DNA of 42,667 nucleotides, taken from NCBI GenBank assembly GCA_028681275.1, contig JAQUIV010000003.1, positions 1 through 42,667 on the forward strand, read 5' to 3'. The notes under the pieces were generated by a model. The model saw nothing but the letters and a program-made list of their open reading frames with translations, ran no database searches and had not been told where the DNA came from. The position numbers and the translations under genes are program-made. Each line of letters opens with the position of its first letter. Position 1 is the first letter of the stretch. The stretch comes from Aliarcobacter sp. (lineage in GTDB: Bacteria > Campylobacterota > Campylobacteria > Campylobacterales > Arcobacteraceae). Of this stretch, positions 34,755-42,667 are shown piece by piece.

Positions 34755-36192
34755 CCTTATTATTTTCATGATTTATATTATCAACTATCTCTTTCCATAA
34801 CTCTTTGTCAATATTAAACTCAACATAATCATCATATCGAAGAACTGGTTTTTTACCCTCTTGTAATTGTCTATCATAACCTTTAATTAGTTTTAATACA
34901 GGTTTATATAACATCGTTATAACAATCATATTAATAATTGCTAATAATCCCATAGATAAATCAGCAAATGTAAAAATCGAACTTAAATCTTGGAATGAAC
35001 CCCAAATTACCAATAAAATACAAAGCACTCTAAAAATATTAAATACTGTAATATTCCCTTTACTAAAGAAATTTAAACTATTTTCTGCCAAATAATAGTT
35101 ATAAATCATAGAAGAAAAACCAAATAATAAAAGTGCAATTGTTACAAAGTAACCACCAAGTGGACCTATATGTTCAACTAAAGCATTTTGAGTTAATAAC
35201 ATACCTTGAACACCCTCTTGACCTGGAACATAAACACCTGATAAAAGAATCATAAATGCAGTACATGAACAAATAATAATTGTATCTATAAATACTGAAA
35301 AAGATTGTACGATTCCTTGTTGAACTGGATGTGCAACATAAGCAACAGCAGCAACATTAGGTGCACTTCCAAGTCCAGCTTCATTTGAAAACATACCTCT
35401 TTTTGCACCTTGAATAATAACAGCACCAATTCCACCACCAATAGCAGAGCTTGGATTAAATGCTTCTGTTACAATCATTATAAATAAATTTGGTACTTTT
35501 TCTATATTTAAAAAAATTACAACTAAAGCTATTAATATATAACCTAAAGCCATAACAGGAACAATTACTTCCGACATTTTTGTAATTCTTTTTACTCCAC
35601 CAAAAATTGTAATACCAAAAATAATTGTTAGAGCAACCCCTGTAATCCAAGTTGGTAAATTAAATGAAGCTTGAAATGAATTTGAAATAATAAATGATTG
35701 TGTTGCATTAAAAGCAAATCCAAAAGTGATTACAAGTAAAAATGATATTATAACTCCAATCCATCTTTTACCAAATGCTTTAGTAGCATAATAAGCAGGT
35801 CCACCTCTATATACACAAGAATCAACACTATCTTTTTCTTTATACAATTGAGCCAAAGAACATTCAAAGAAACTTGTTGCCATTCCTACAAGTGCAATAA
35901 GCCACATCCAAAAAACAGCTCCAGGACCTCCTAAAGTAATAGCAACGGCAACACCTGCAATATTACCTCCACCAACACGACCTGCAACACTTAACATTAA
36001 AGCTTGAAAAGAACTAATATGTCCTTCTTTATCTCGTACGCTTTCTCTAAAAATATTAAACATTTTTAAAAAATATCTAAATTGAACAAATCTAGAACTA
36101 ATTGTAAAAAATAATCCTAAGATTGGTAACATATAGATTAAAATTGATCCCCAAATAAGATCGCTTAAAAATGTATTGATTTCAGCTAACAT
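34744..36192 (-). CDS. alsT: Sodium:alanine/glycine symporter (AGCS family)
   Basis: This is an inner-membrane secondary transporter that brings alanine, glycine or related small amino acids into the cell with sodium. The 482 residues contain about eleven membrane helices and the family motif GGGNIAGVAVAITLGGPGAVFWMWL (about 76-100), followed by a conserved EKD...VYRGGPAYY stretch. I chose the ATG at 36192, which has AAGGAGA five bases before it; a longer frame from 36300 adds 36 residues with no family match and no ribosome binding site. It is a separate transcript, ended by a strong terminator before the two-component genes. Its location beside aspA suggests supply of amino acids for that route. 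Substrate is inferred. Confidence 0.93.
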   Translation of the reverse strand: MLAEINTFLSDLIWGSILIYMLPILGLFFTISSRFVQFRYFLKMFNIFRESVRDKEGHISSFQALMLSVAGRVGGGNIAGVAVAITLGGPGAVFWMWLIALVGMATSFFECSLAQLYKEKDSVDSCVYRGGPAYYATKAFGKRWIGVIISFLLVITFGFAFNATQSFIISNSFQASFNLPTWITGVALTIIFGITIFGGVKRITKMSEVIVPVMALGYILIALVVIFLNIEKVPNLFIMIVTEAFNPSSAIGGGIGAVIIQGAKRGMFSNEAGLGSAPNVAAVAYVAHPVQQGIVQSFSVFIDTIIICSCTAFMILLSGVYVPGQEGVQGMLLTQNALVEHIGPLGGYFVTIALLLFGFSSMIYNYYLAENSLNFFSKGNITVFNIFRVLCILLVIWGSFQDLSSIFTFADLSMGLLAIINMIVITMLYKPVLKLIKGYDRQLQEGKKPVLRYDDYVEFNIDKELWKEIVDNINHENNKEKR

Positions 36193-36278
36193 TTTCTCTC
36201 CTTTTTTATAATGAAAAACTTTATCATTCCAAAGAGTGTTAAAAGTGGGTTTTGTATGGTAGAAAATATACAAAGAAG

Positions 36279-36306
36279 ATAAAATTGGAAAAAATTCCAA
36301 TTTTAT
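36279..36306 (-). terminator. Terminator of fabD-mtnN
   Basis: A perfect 12-bp stem (36279-36290 with 36295-36306) with a 4-base loop lies 11 bases after the mtnN stop. The loop and 3' arm are T-rich on the reverse strand. Confidence 0.78.
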
Positions 36307-36317
36307 TTAAAATTTGA

Positions 36318-37013
36318 TTACTTGATTAGTTCTTTTACAATTTTGATTAAATAATCAGCAGAGTTTTTAGCACTTGATTTTAAAAATTCATCAAAATCAA
36401 ATCCTGCATCCATATCAGCACTATCTGAAATAGCTCTTAATATAAAAAATGGAACATTTAAAGCATCACAAACAACAGCAACACTTGCGCCTTCCATTTC
36501 TAATGCATCAGCTTTAAAAGTAGTTTCAATGAAGTTTTTTCTCTCAACTGAATGAACAAATTGATCACCAGTTGCAATAGTTCCCTCGATTACTTTTAAA
36601 TTATTTTCATTTGCAACTTTGATTGCAACTTCTCTTAAACTTTTTGTAGTTTCAACAAAAACTTTTCCACCTGGAACAAATCCATTTGGATGTCCAAAAG
36701 CTGTGATATCTAAATCATGTTGGCAAAGTTTATCAGCAATTATTAAATCGCCAATTTGAAGTTTTGGATTAATTCCACCAGCAACTCCTGAAAATAAAAG
36801 TGTATCACAACCAAATTTTTCAATCATTGTAGCAGCTGTTAAACTTGCAAATACTTTTCCAATTTTTGAATAAGCAATAACAATATCTAAACCATTATAT
36901 GAAACTTCATAATATTTATTATTTGCAAACTCTACAACATTTACATTTTCAAAGTGAGTTAAAAGAGGTTCAATCTCCTCTTCCATTGCTCCCATAATTG
37001 CTAATTTAGTCAT
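36318..37013 (-). CDS. mtnN: MTA/SAH (and aminodeoxyfutalosine) nucleosidase
   Basis: This enzyme cleaves methylthioadenosine and S-adenosylhomocysteine, removing inhibitors of methylation and polyamine synthesis. In Campylobacterota the same enzyme also cleaves 6-amino-6-deoxyfutalosine in the menaquinone route; that dual role is inferred from relatives. The 231 residues show the family pattern: MGAMEEEIEPL (catalytic Glu region), SGVAGGIN, ATGDQFVHS, ALEMEGASVA and RAISDSAD with the catalytic Asp. The ATG overlaps the fabD stop by eight bases (ATGACTAA), so the pair is translationally coupled, and a terminator follows. Confidence 0.95.
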   Translation of the reverse strand: MTKLAIMGAMEEEIEPLLTHFENVNVVEFANNKYYEVSYNGLDIVIAYSKIGKVFASLTAATMIEKFGCDTLLFSGVAGGINPKLQIGDLIIADKLCQHDLDITAFGHPNGFVPGGKVFVETTKSLREVAIKVANENNLKVIEGTIATGDQFVHSVERKNFIETTFKADALEMEGASVAVVCDALNVPFFILRAISDSADMDAGFDFDEFLKSSAKNSADYLIKIVKELIK

Positions 37014-37935
37014 TTAATTCACCAATCACAGCTTCTAATGTTTTCATATCTGAAACATTTAGAGTTGCTTTATCAGTAATTTTTTTATTTAAACCTTTTA
37101 AAACTATTCCATTTCCAAACTCAATAAATAAATCAACTTTATCTTCACAAGCTTTAATTGATTGTTTATATTTTACTGGACTTGTAAGTTGAGAAGATAA
37201 TAACTCAATTGCCTCAGCTTTTGAACTGTAAGCTTGTGTACTTACATTTGAAATTACAGGCATAAACTCATCTTTTAAAAATTTTTCTAAATATGGTTTT
37301 AAACTCTCAACTGCACTTTTTAATAATTCACAGTGACTTGCAACAGACATATCTAAAACAATTGCTCTTTTTGCACCAGCAGCTTTAAATACTTCAACTA
37401 AAGACTCTAAATCAGCTTTAATACCTGCAAGTACAAGTTGTCCATCCATATTGTAGTTTGCTGGCCAAACCTGTTTTCCAAGTTCTCTTTGCTCAGCACA
37501 AACTTTTTCAACAGTAGCATCATCAATTCCTACTAATGCCATCATACCAGCGCCACCACCAGCACAAGCTTCAGTCATAAATAAACCTCTTTTATGAACT
37601 AATTCAACAGCATCTAAATAATCAAGTGCACCAGCTGCAACTAAAGCAGAAAATTCACCTAAAGAGTGACCTAAAACAAATTCAGGTGTAATATTACATT
37701 TTTCTTTAAAAACTGCATTTGCAATAGAACTAACCAATAAAATTGCAGGTTGAGTAAACTCTGTTTTTCCTATATTTTCATTTTCTTCAAATAAAAGTTT
37801 TTCAAAATCAATACCTAATCTATCACTTGCTTTTGAAATCATATCCTTAGCAATTTCACTATTTTCAAAAAAATCTTTTCCCATACCAATAGTTTGACTT
37901 CCTTGTCCTGGAAAAATAAAAGCAACTTTTTTCAT
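37006..37935 (-). CDS. fabD: Malonyl-CoA:ACP transacylase
   Basis: FabD moves malonyl from CoA to acyl carrier protein, the entry step of fatty-acid elongation. The 309 residues match the family. Catalytic S91 lies in GHSLGEFSAL and H201 in MSVASHCELL; the N-terminal FIFPGQGSQTIGMG and the Arg of LVHKRGLFM are also present. It is cytoplasmic. No other fab gene is nearby, which is not unusual in this phylum. The ATG has AGAGG eight bases upstream and it is the first gene of an operon with mtnN. Two overlapping hairpins lie between it and slyD. Confidence 0.96.
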   Translation of the reverse strand: MKKVAFIFPGQGSQTIGMGKDFFENSEIAKDMISKASDRLGIDFEKLLFEENENIGKTEFTQPAILLVSSIANAVFKEKCNITPEFVLGHSLGEFSALVAAGALDYLDAVELVHKRGLFMTEACAGGGAGMMALVGIDDATVEKVCAEQRELGKQVWPANYNMDGQLVLAGIKADLESLVEVFKAAGAKRAIVLDMSVASHCELLKSAVESLKPYLEKFLKDEFMPVISNVSTQAYSSKAEAIELLSSQLTSPVKYKQSIKACEDKVDLFIEFGNGIVLKGLNKKITDKATLNVSDMKTLEAVIGELND

Positions 37936-37971
37936 TCTAAATACCTCTTTATAAATTAATTAATTTTAAAT

Positions 37972-38048
37972 AAAACTATTTTTTAAAGTTAAAAACCATA
38001 ACCCTAAAAAATAGTTTTGCCCAAATGTAAAAATACACTCGGGCAAAA
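37972..38048 (-). terminator. Terminator region of slyD (two overlapping hairpins)
   Basis: Hairpin A pairs 38015-38022 with 38041-38048 and continues inward (GCCCGAGTGT with ACATTTGGGC on the reverse strand, two G-U pairs); a CTATTTTTTAG follows, as a terminator should. Hairpin B pairs 37972-37985 with 38005-38018. The two share bases 38015-38018. Confidence 0.65.
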
Positions 38049-38076
38049 TCTATATTTTTTTAGTATAAAAAAAAGC

Positions 38077-38652
38077 TTAGTGACAACCACATCCACCGTG
38101 AGAATGTCCATGTCCTTTATCTTCAGTTCCACAAGAACCACCACCATGAGAATGAGAGTGACCTCCGCCACCACAACAACCACCACCCATAGCAGCCATA
38201 CCACCAACAACACCTGTTTGAATCTCTTCTTCAGTTGCATCTCTTAAAGATAAAATAGCAACAGAGAACATTAAAGTTCTTCCAGCCATTGGGTGATTAT
38301 AATCAATTGTAACTTCTGCATCATTAAATGATTTAACTACAACTTGAACTGTTTCACCATGTTCACCAGTTCCATATAAAGACATACCTTCAACTAATTC
38401 AATACCAGCAAATTGCTCTTTTGGTAAAGTTTGAACTGCTTCATCATTATATTCACCATAAGCATCAACTGCTTGAACTAAAACATCAGCTTCTTCATTT
38501 GCTGACATTTCTACTAATTTAGATTCTAAACCAGGAATAATTTGACCTTTTCCAGAAATAAATTCTAGTGGAGCTTGTCCAACATTTGAATCTAAATGTT
38601 CACCAGTTTTTGCATCTTTTAATGTATATTCTATACCTATTACTTTTGACAT
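38077..38652 (-). CDS. slyD: FKBP-type peptidyl-prolyl isomerase SlyD-like with His/Cys-rich tail
   Basis: This 191-residue cytoplasmic protein combines proline isomerase and chaperone activity. The FKBP part (about 1-70 and 120-150) is split by the SlyD insert-in-flap domain (about 70-120), with FISGKGQIIPGLES and YNHPMAGRTLMF as marker segments. The tail from about residue 153 holds many His, Cys and Gly (for example GGGHSHSHGGGSCG and GHGHSHGGCGCH), a metal-binding tail that in E. coli SlyD delivers nickel to hydrogenase. Nickel handling here is inferred. A GAGGA precedes the ATG and it lies 21 bases after cpoB/ybgF, so it probably belongs to the pal-cpoB-slyD operon. Confidence 0.95.
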   Translation of the reverse strand: MSKVIGIEYTLKDAKTGEHLDSNVGQAPLEFISGKGQIIPGLESKLVEMSANEEADVLVQAVDAYGEYNDEAVQTLPKEQFAGIELVEGMSLYGTGEHGETVQVVVKSFNDAEVTIDYNHPMAGRTLMFSVAILSLRDATEEEIQTGVVGGMAAMGGGCCGGGGHSHSHGGGSCGTEDKGHGHSHGGCGCH

Positions 38653-38673
38653 AATTTTTCCTCGTTTAATATT

Positions 38674-39672
38674 TTATAATTTTGATAAATTTTGTTTTGC
38701 TGTTTTTGCTTCATTTGAATTTGGATAAAGATCAATTAAAGTGCTATAAAAGCTTTTTGCATTATCTTTGTCTTTTGTTTTCTCAAATGAAATAGCACTG
38801 TGCAATAATAGTGTTGGCATATAAGCTGCTTTGTCATTTAACATAGCAGATTTTTTATAATAACTTATTGCAGAGTCATATTTTTTTCTCATATACCAAT
38901 TTTGTGCTAAATAAAAATTAACCTCTGCAGGTTTATAATTAGCCTCTAAAAGTTTTTCATATTTTGGAGTTGAAGCCTCATATTTTTTTGAATCAAAATC
39001 ACTTTTTGCTTCTTTTAATAAATTAGCTTTATCTTCTGGTGTTGTTAATTTCTTAGAAACTACTTCTGTACTTTCTGTTGATATAGCATCAACACCTGAT
39101 GAGTTAGCATCTAACTTTGTTTTAGGAGAAACTTGAGAAGTTTTAACTCCCATAGCTTTTTTTAGTGCTTCGAATTCTTCTCTTGTAATGAATTGTTGCA
39201 TATTTTTTTCTAATTCATTAGAAGAAACATACTCTGAATTGATTTTATTAACTAGTGTAGATAATTTTGTAAGTGCGGCTTTTAATCCATTAACTGTCTC
39301 ATCTAATTGAGCATCGCCACCTGTTGATGCAGATGAAGAACTTGTGCTATTAGAACCTAAATATGAAGAAGAACCAACTTTCTGCATTAATTCATCAACT
39401 TTTTTTGAAGTTGAATTTAATTTTGCAGAATCACCCTCATATGTAGATTCTAAGCCTTCTAATCTATTTTTAATAGAATCAAGTAAAGAATTAATATCAC
39501 CAACTTTTGAAGTTAGTGCATTAATACTAGCCTGATTTTTCAAAATGTGTTTTTCAGATGAATTTAGCCCGTAAGAGCCATTTCCTTCAGAACCATTTGA
39601 CTCATAAACCGAAACCTCTTGGGCTACGGTTAATGAAGTCGCTACTAAAAAAGATAGAAGATACTTAGTCAT
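38674..39672 (-). CDS. cpoB: Tol-Pal system protein YbgF/CpoB-like
   Basis: CpoB (YbgF) is a periplasmic protein that links the Tol-Pal machine to peptidoglycan synthesis at division. This 332-residue version has a signal peptide (about 1-17), a coiled-coil region with a Ser/Thr-rich linker (about 40-200) and a C-terminal TPR domain (about 210-332) ending with the family-typical LYPNSNEAKTAKQNLSKL, which fits CpoB better than an unrelated TPR protein. The order pal, then cpoB, matches the family. It follows pal by six bases and precedes slyD by 21. The coiled-coil part is longer than in E. coli (about 263 residues in total there). Confidence 0.88.
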   Translation of the reverse strand: MTKYLLSFLVATSLTVAQEVSVYESNGSEGNGSYGLNSSEKHILKNQASINALTSKVGDINSLLDSIKNRLEGLESTYEGDSAKLNSTSKKVDELMQKVGSSSYLGSNSTSSSSASTGGDAQLDETVNGLKAALTKLSTLVNKINSEYVSSNELEKNMQQFITREEFEALKKAMGVKTSQVSPKTKLDANSSGVDAISTESTEVVSKKLTTPEDKANLLKEAKSDFDSKKYEASTPKYEKLLEANYKPAEVNFYLAQNWYMRKKYDSAISYYKKSAMLNDKAAYMPTLLLHSAISFEKTKDKDNAKSFYSTLIDLYPNSNEAKTAKQNLSKL

Positions 39673-39678
39673 AAGAAA

Positions 39679-40215
39679 TTATTTACTTAAATCGTGTTCA
39701 ACTCTTCTGTTTTTTGCCCAACAATCTTTAGTTTTCTCAGTACAAACTGGAGAACTTTCACCTAAAGAAACTAATGCAACATTAGCAGTTACACCGTTAG
39801 CAACTAAAACATCTTTTACAGAGTTAGCTCTTTTTAAACCTAATGCGTAGTTATACTCATCTGATCCCCACTCATCTGTGTTACCAGATACAGTTACAGT
39901 TGTATCAGCAGATAATGCAGATAATTTAGAAGCATTTGAAGTTGCTTTGTCTTTGTTTTCAGCAGTTAAGTTATATTTGTCAAATGCAAAGTATACGTGC
40001 TCAATTAAAACTTTTTGACCGTTGATCATAAAGTAGTTACCATTTGCAGCTTTTTCTAAAGCAGAGAAGCTTCCATTAGCAAGAGATGAATCAGCAGTAT
40101 TTGAAGTTTCAGCTCCAGCACCATTGTCAACATTCATATCAGCATTTTTTTCACTACAACCAGTAGAGAATAACATTGCCGCAACTAATAAAGAATAAAC
40201 ACCTAATTTTTTCAT
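39679..40215 (-). CDS. pal: Peptidoglycan-associated lipoprotein Pal
   Basis: Pal is an outer-membrane lipoprotein that grips peptidoglycan and connects to TolB. The chosen ATG at 40215 (AAGGA seven bases upstream) starts a lipoprotein signal ending at the lipobox FSTGC (Cys at about 20). A frame running further upstream adds 13 unlikely residues. The 178-residue protein has an acidic linker and an OmpA-like domain (about 70-178) with VYFAFDKYNLTAENKD, VSGNTDEWGSDEYNYALGLKRA and NRRVEHDL, the peptidoglycan-binding pattern. It starts the pal-cpoB-slyD operon; a TATTAT -10 candidate lies at 40246-40251. Confidence 0.95.
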   Translation of the reverse strand: MKKLGVYSLLVAAMLFSTGCSEKNADMNVDNGAGAETSNTADSSLANGSFSALEKAANGNYFMINGQKVLIEHVYFAFDKYNLTAENKDKATSNASKLSALSADTTVTVSGNTDEWGSDEYNYALGLKRANSVKDVLVANGVTANVALVSLGESSPVCTEKTKDCWAKNRRVEHDLSK

Positions 40216-40618
40216 AATTTTGTCCTTGAAATAAAATTTGCTGAAATAATACAAGAGAGAACCTTAATTATTGTTTATAAAAATAAAATCTATATAAACT
40301 AAACTATTAAAATTTGATATAAGAGGATAAAAGTGCCAATTATTGGACTTTTAAAAAAGTTATTTTACATATAAAATCCCAAAAATAGAATCAAATTTTG
40401 TTAAATTTATTAACTAATTTAAGTATTAAATTAAACTTTTTTGAGTTTATAAAGAGTTGTGATATAAAATATATTGTTGGATAAAAATGTGGCTTTATAT
40501 AAAATATAAAATAAACATAAAATTTTTCAGAAGATAGCAACTAAATTTAGAAGTATATCAATACAAAGTTTTATAGAAAAAATCTATAAAACTATTGTAA
40601 GACATATTAAAAAAAGAA
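40216..40618. other. Long non-coding gap between tolB and pal
   Basis: No credible gene is seen in these 403 bases. They are very AT-rich. Contents: a TATTAT -10 candidate for pal on the reverse strand (40246-40251), an imperfect palindrome AAGTGCCAAT/ATTGGACTT (40331-40350) that could be an operator, and the tolB terminator (40567-40593). A small RNA cannot be excluded but nothing supports one. Confidence 0.6.
40567..40593 (-). terminator. Terminator of tolB
   Basis: A perfect 11-bp stem (40567-40577 with 40583-40593) with a 5-base loop, AT-rich with two G-C pairs, lies 26 bases after the tolB stop. The T run on the reverse strand is short. Confidence 0.55.
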
Positions 40619-41887
40619 TTACCAATCGATTGATTGTATTCTCTTACCTTTTAATGGGAATAAGAATGATTTACTATAAGTTAATCTAATTATACCTATT
40701 GAACTAGATCCACCAGAAGTTTTTATAAATAATAATGTTTCTCCATCAGTAGAAAACTTAGGAAACTGGTTAATACCACTTGAAGTTAATCTTTTCATAC
40801 TATCTGTTTTAGTAGAAATTAAATATAAATTAAAACTTTTTTCTCCCATTTCATTAGAAGAGTCTTTACTACTATATACAATATTATTACCAAAAGCAGT
40901 AGCAGAAGAATTATTATTACTATGATATACTAATCTTTCAACAGAACTTGAATTAATTCCTTGTGCAAAGATATTAGGATTCCCTAATCTATCAGAAACG
41001 AATACGATTCGTGTGTCATTTTCAATAAAATGACCTCCAACATCTATTCCTCCATACTTTGTTACCTGAGTTTGTTTTTTACTTCTTGTATCATATACAA
41101 AAATATCTGGTTGACCAGTAGGTGAAGCTGTAATTAAAAGTTTTGTTCCATCTGCATTAACATCTGAACAAGCTAACATACCATCTGATTCCATAACAAC
41201 TTCTTTACTTCTGTTATAAATATTCAATTTTACCAAAGTTGGTTTTTTATAGTTATAAGTTGTATAGTAAATAGTTTTTTGCTCTGCATCTGCCCATTTA
41301 GGGAAAATATTTAATCCTCCAGATACAACTGTCTTTTTATATGTTAAAGTGTAATCCCCTATCATAATATCAGCTGAACCTGATTCTGTATATGTAGAAA
41401 ATACTACAAATTTTTCCATCCAGTCAATACCTGGAGCTTTGAAAAATGCATTTGTTGAAATAGCAGCTTTATGTGCTAAAAAAACATATCTATCTTCTTG
41501 AGTTGTAGCAAAATTCTTTTCTAAAAGTAATGTTCGAGAATTAATATCATATAGTTTTGTCATCAAAGTATAAGAACCTGCTTCTTTTTTAGCAGATAAA
41601 TTTAAATATAAATTAATCCCTTGATTACCTAAACCAATAACATCAGGCATATTTTCATAAGAAGTTACACTATTTACAGATGCAACTTCAAAATGACCAC
41701 TTACAGATAAATCATCTGCTAAACTTTTTTTAATTTTATTTAAAGTTTCAATTTCTGCAGTATCAGTTGCAACTGAAACTAAAATTTTTGGTAAAGCATT
41801 AGTTTTCTTTACTACTTCTAAATTTGCATCCACTTCTGCAAAAACTGAACTTAATACCAATGATAACAACAATAATATTCTATACAT
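40619..41887 (-). CDS. tolB: Tol-Pal system beta-propeller protein TolB
   Basis: TolB is a periplasmic protein that binds Pal and is moved by TolA during outer-membrane constriction. The 422 residues start with a signal peptide (about 1-17, ending SSVFA), followed by an N-terminal alpha/beta domain (about 35-155) and a C-terminal beta-propeller with repeats such as DIMIGDYTLTYKKTV, IFPKWADAEQKTIYYTTY, NIFAQGINS and INQFPKFSTDGETLLFIK. Length and order fit TolB. It begins five bases after tolA and is probably co-transcribed with it. A terminator follows, so tolB ends its operon and pal starts a new one, unlike the continuous E. coli order. Confidence 0.93.
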   Translation of the reverse strand: MYRILLLLSLVLSSVFAEVDANLEVVKKTNALPKILVSVATDTAEIETLNKIKKSLADDLSVSGHFEVASVNSVTSYENMPDVIGLGNQGINLYLNLSAKKEAGSYTLMTKLYDINSRTLLLEKNFATTQEDRYVFLAHKAAISTNAFFKAPGIDWMEKFVVFSTYTESGSADIMIGDYTLTYKKTVVSGGLNIFPKWADAEQKTIYYTTYNYKKPTLVKLNIYNRSKEVVMESDGMLACSDVNADGTKLLITASPTGQPDIFVYDTRSKKQTQVTKYGGIDVGGHFIENDTRIVFVSDRLGNPNIFAQGINSSSVERLVYHSNNNSSATAFGNNIVYSSKDSSNEMGEKSFNLYLISTKTDSMKRLTSSGINQFPKFSTDGETLLFIKTSGGSSSIGIIRLTYSKSFLFPLKGKRIQSIDW

Positions 41888-41892
41888 ATTTT

Positions 41893-42618
41893 TTATCCTT
41901 CTGATCTAAAATTAACATTAACTTTTATATCTTTATCTTTTGTAGGCTTAGGATAAGCCAAATTTTTTTGCTCTTCTAAAAAAGCTTTTAAAGATGAATC
42001 AAAACCTTCATCTCCCGAACCTGTAACAATACGATAATCAAATCTTCCATCTAAATCTATCATAATCAAAACTACTGCTTTAAGTCCTGTTCCAACTGGA
42101 TTCCAAACATCTAATAATTCTTGAACTTTTGAAAAATATTCATCAGTTTCTTGACCTTTATTGGCATTTGTACTTTTCGCATTTGTTGCAGTTTTTTCAT
42201 CTTCGAGTAATTTATCAATTTTAATATTATTTGATCTTTTCTCTTTTTCTAATTTAGCTTTGAATCTTTTTGGATCAATCGATTTTTCAATATTATTAAC
42301 TTCTTCTTTTGTTACTGTTTTAGCTGTTTCTTTAACATTTGCAAACAAAGATTTTAAGTCTGGTTTTTTTTCATTTGAAACAGAAGCCTCTTTTTCTTTA
42401 ACAGCTTCTTTTTCAATTATTTTTTCTGTTTTCTTTTCAACCATTTTTTTTTCAGCTTTTTCTGTAATCATATCTAATTCAATAGTCATTGATGTAGATT
42501 TAAGATCTAAAGTCTTTGGCACAGGACTAAATAAGTAAAACATTATTAAAACACAAATGAAAATATAAAATGAAAATGCAATTATACCAGAAAGTATAAA
42601 CGAAAAATTATTTTGCAT
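41893..42618 (-). CDS. tolA: TolA-like protein with TonB/TolA C-terminal domain
   Basis: The 241 residues form one membrane helix (about 8-30), a Lys/Glu-rich helical arm (about 48-150) with many K-E repeats, and a small C-terminal domain (about 155-241) with DVWNPVGTGLKAVVLIMIDLDGRFDYRIV, the TolA/TonB energy-transducing fold. It would carry proton-motive-force movement from TolQR to TolB and Pal. The arm is shorter than in E. coli TolA (about 421 residues in total there). The ATG at 42618 is chosen; a TTG codon lies directly before it after the tolR stop. tolB follows at five bases. Confidence 0.87.
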   Translation of the reverse strand: MQNNFSFILSGIIAFSFYIFICVLIMFYLFSPVPKTLDLKSTSMTIELDMITEKAEKKMVEKKTEKIIEKEAVKEKEASVSNEKKPDLKSLFANVKETAKTVTKEEVNNIEKSIDPKRFKAKLEKEKRSNNIKIDKLLEDEKTATNAKSTNANKGQETDEYFSKVQELLDVWNPVGTGLKAVVLIMIDLDGRFDYRIVTGSGDEGFDSSLKAFLEEQKNLAYPKPTKDKDIKVNVNFRSEG

Positions 42619-42621
42619 CAA

Positions 42622-42667
42622 TTATCCATCAGTTACTAATGAAACTTTGAAAAAACCAGCCTCTTTA
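42622..42667 (-). CDS. tolR: C-terminal end of TolR/ExbD-like protein (partial)
   Basis: Reading the last 46 bases on the reverse strand gives KEAGFFKVSLVTDG followed by TAA, in the frame that ends just before tolA. The AGF-x-KVSLVT pattern matches the TolR C terminus. The rest lies outside the window. It completes the tolR-tolA-tolB order. Confidence 0.75.
   Translation of the reverse strand, partial: KEAGFFKVSLVTDG

Noticed and set aside
36193-36300. N-terminal extension of AlsT
   Set aside because: No ribosome binding site and no family match; the ATG at 36192 has a strong AAGGAGA.
38004-38247. Overlapping small frames on both strands in the slyD tail
   Set aside because: They are shadows of the repetitive His/Gly/Cys codons of slyD and have no family features.
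1-42667. tRNA, rRNA, CRISPR, insertion sequence or prophage
   Set aside because: No cloverleaf, repeat-spacer array, transposase, integrase or phage structural gene was recognised by reading; a small tRNA on either strand would need a covariance search to exclude fully.

Overview
The window is a strongly AT-rich bacterial chromosome segment that reads as Campylobacterota, most likely the Arcobacter/Aliarcobacter group. The evidence is a ciaB-type invasion gene, a bifunctional-type MTA/SAH nucleosidase, a group II truncated globin, a split LetA with a seven-MCE LetB, and large sensor kinases and c-di-GMP enzymes. Coding density is high and gene families and base composition are uniform. I see no rRNA or tRNA gene, CRISPR array, insertion sequence or prophage. 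This is ordinary core/accessory chromosome, not an obvious island.

Layout. 1-3.6 kb: a DUF4197 exported protein, then reverse-strand genes of unknown or peripheral role (an orphan, a diamine-acetyltransferase-like GNAT, a solo MNT-type nucleotidyltransferase, a SEC-C zinc-motif protein). 3.6-7.8 kb: htpG diverges from ciaB and a small Cys-rich gene across an intergenic region that carries a CIRCE-like HrcA operator. 7.9-13.6 kb: a two-gene signalling operon, an HD-GYP response regulator followed by a 1551-residue hybrid kinase with two periplasmic solute-binding domains. 13.7-17.6 kb: letA (as two abutting half-genes) and letB, an envelope lipid-transport system. 17.7-20.8 kb: a truncated haemoglobin and a membrane GGDEF-EAL protein with a periplasmic CxxCH motif.

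20.8-25.4 kb, all reverse: a RhuM/PLD-like protein, an AlkC-like DNA glycosylase and YbaK, followed by a small membrane protein, an outer-membrane barrel and a SagB-type double nitroreductase. 25.5-30.3 kb: an agmatinase-family ureohydrolase, Fe superoxide dismutase, an orphan, a TSUP permease, manganese-dependent pyrophosphatase and ferritin. 30.3-36.2 kb: an amino-acid block of AlsT symporter, two-component system, aspartase, a one-domain asparaginase and a LUD-domain protein. 36.3-38.7 kb: fabD-mtnN and slyD. 38.7-42.7 kb: cpoB/ybgF, pal, tolB, tolA and the tail of tolR, the Tol-Pal envelope machine.

How genes work together. LetAB and Tol-Pal serve envelope integrity. SodB, ferritin, globin and HtpG serve oxidative, iron and protein stress. 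Asparaginase-like and AspA would convert asparagine to aspartate to fumarate plus ammonia, with AlsT and the two-component system as plausible transporter and sensor. The HD-GYP and GGDEF-EAL proteins would set c-di-GMP. Several starts were moved from upstream TTG/GTG/ATG codons to internal ATGs with a better ribosome binding site; each case is noted. Most transcription units end in clear hairpins, listed below. No complete novel system is proven. The best leads are the gluzincin signature in CiaB, the CIRCE between htpG and ciaB, the SEC-C/MNT pair, the RhuM-AlkC-YbaK operon, and the aspartase/half-asparaginase/LUD operon.
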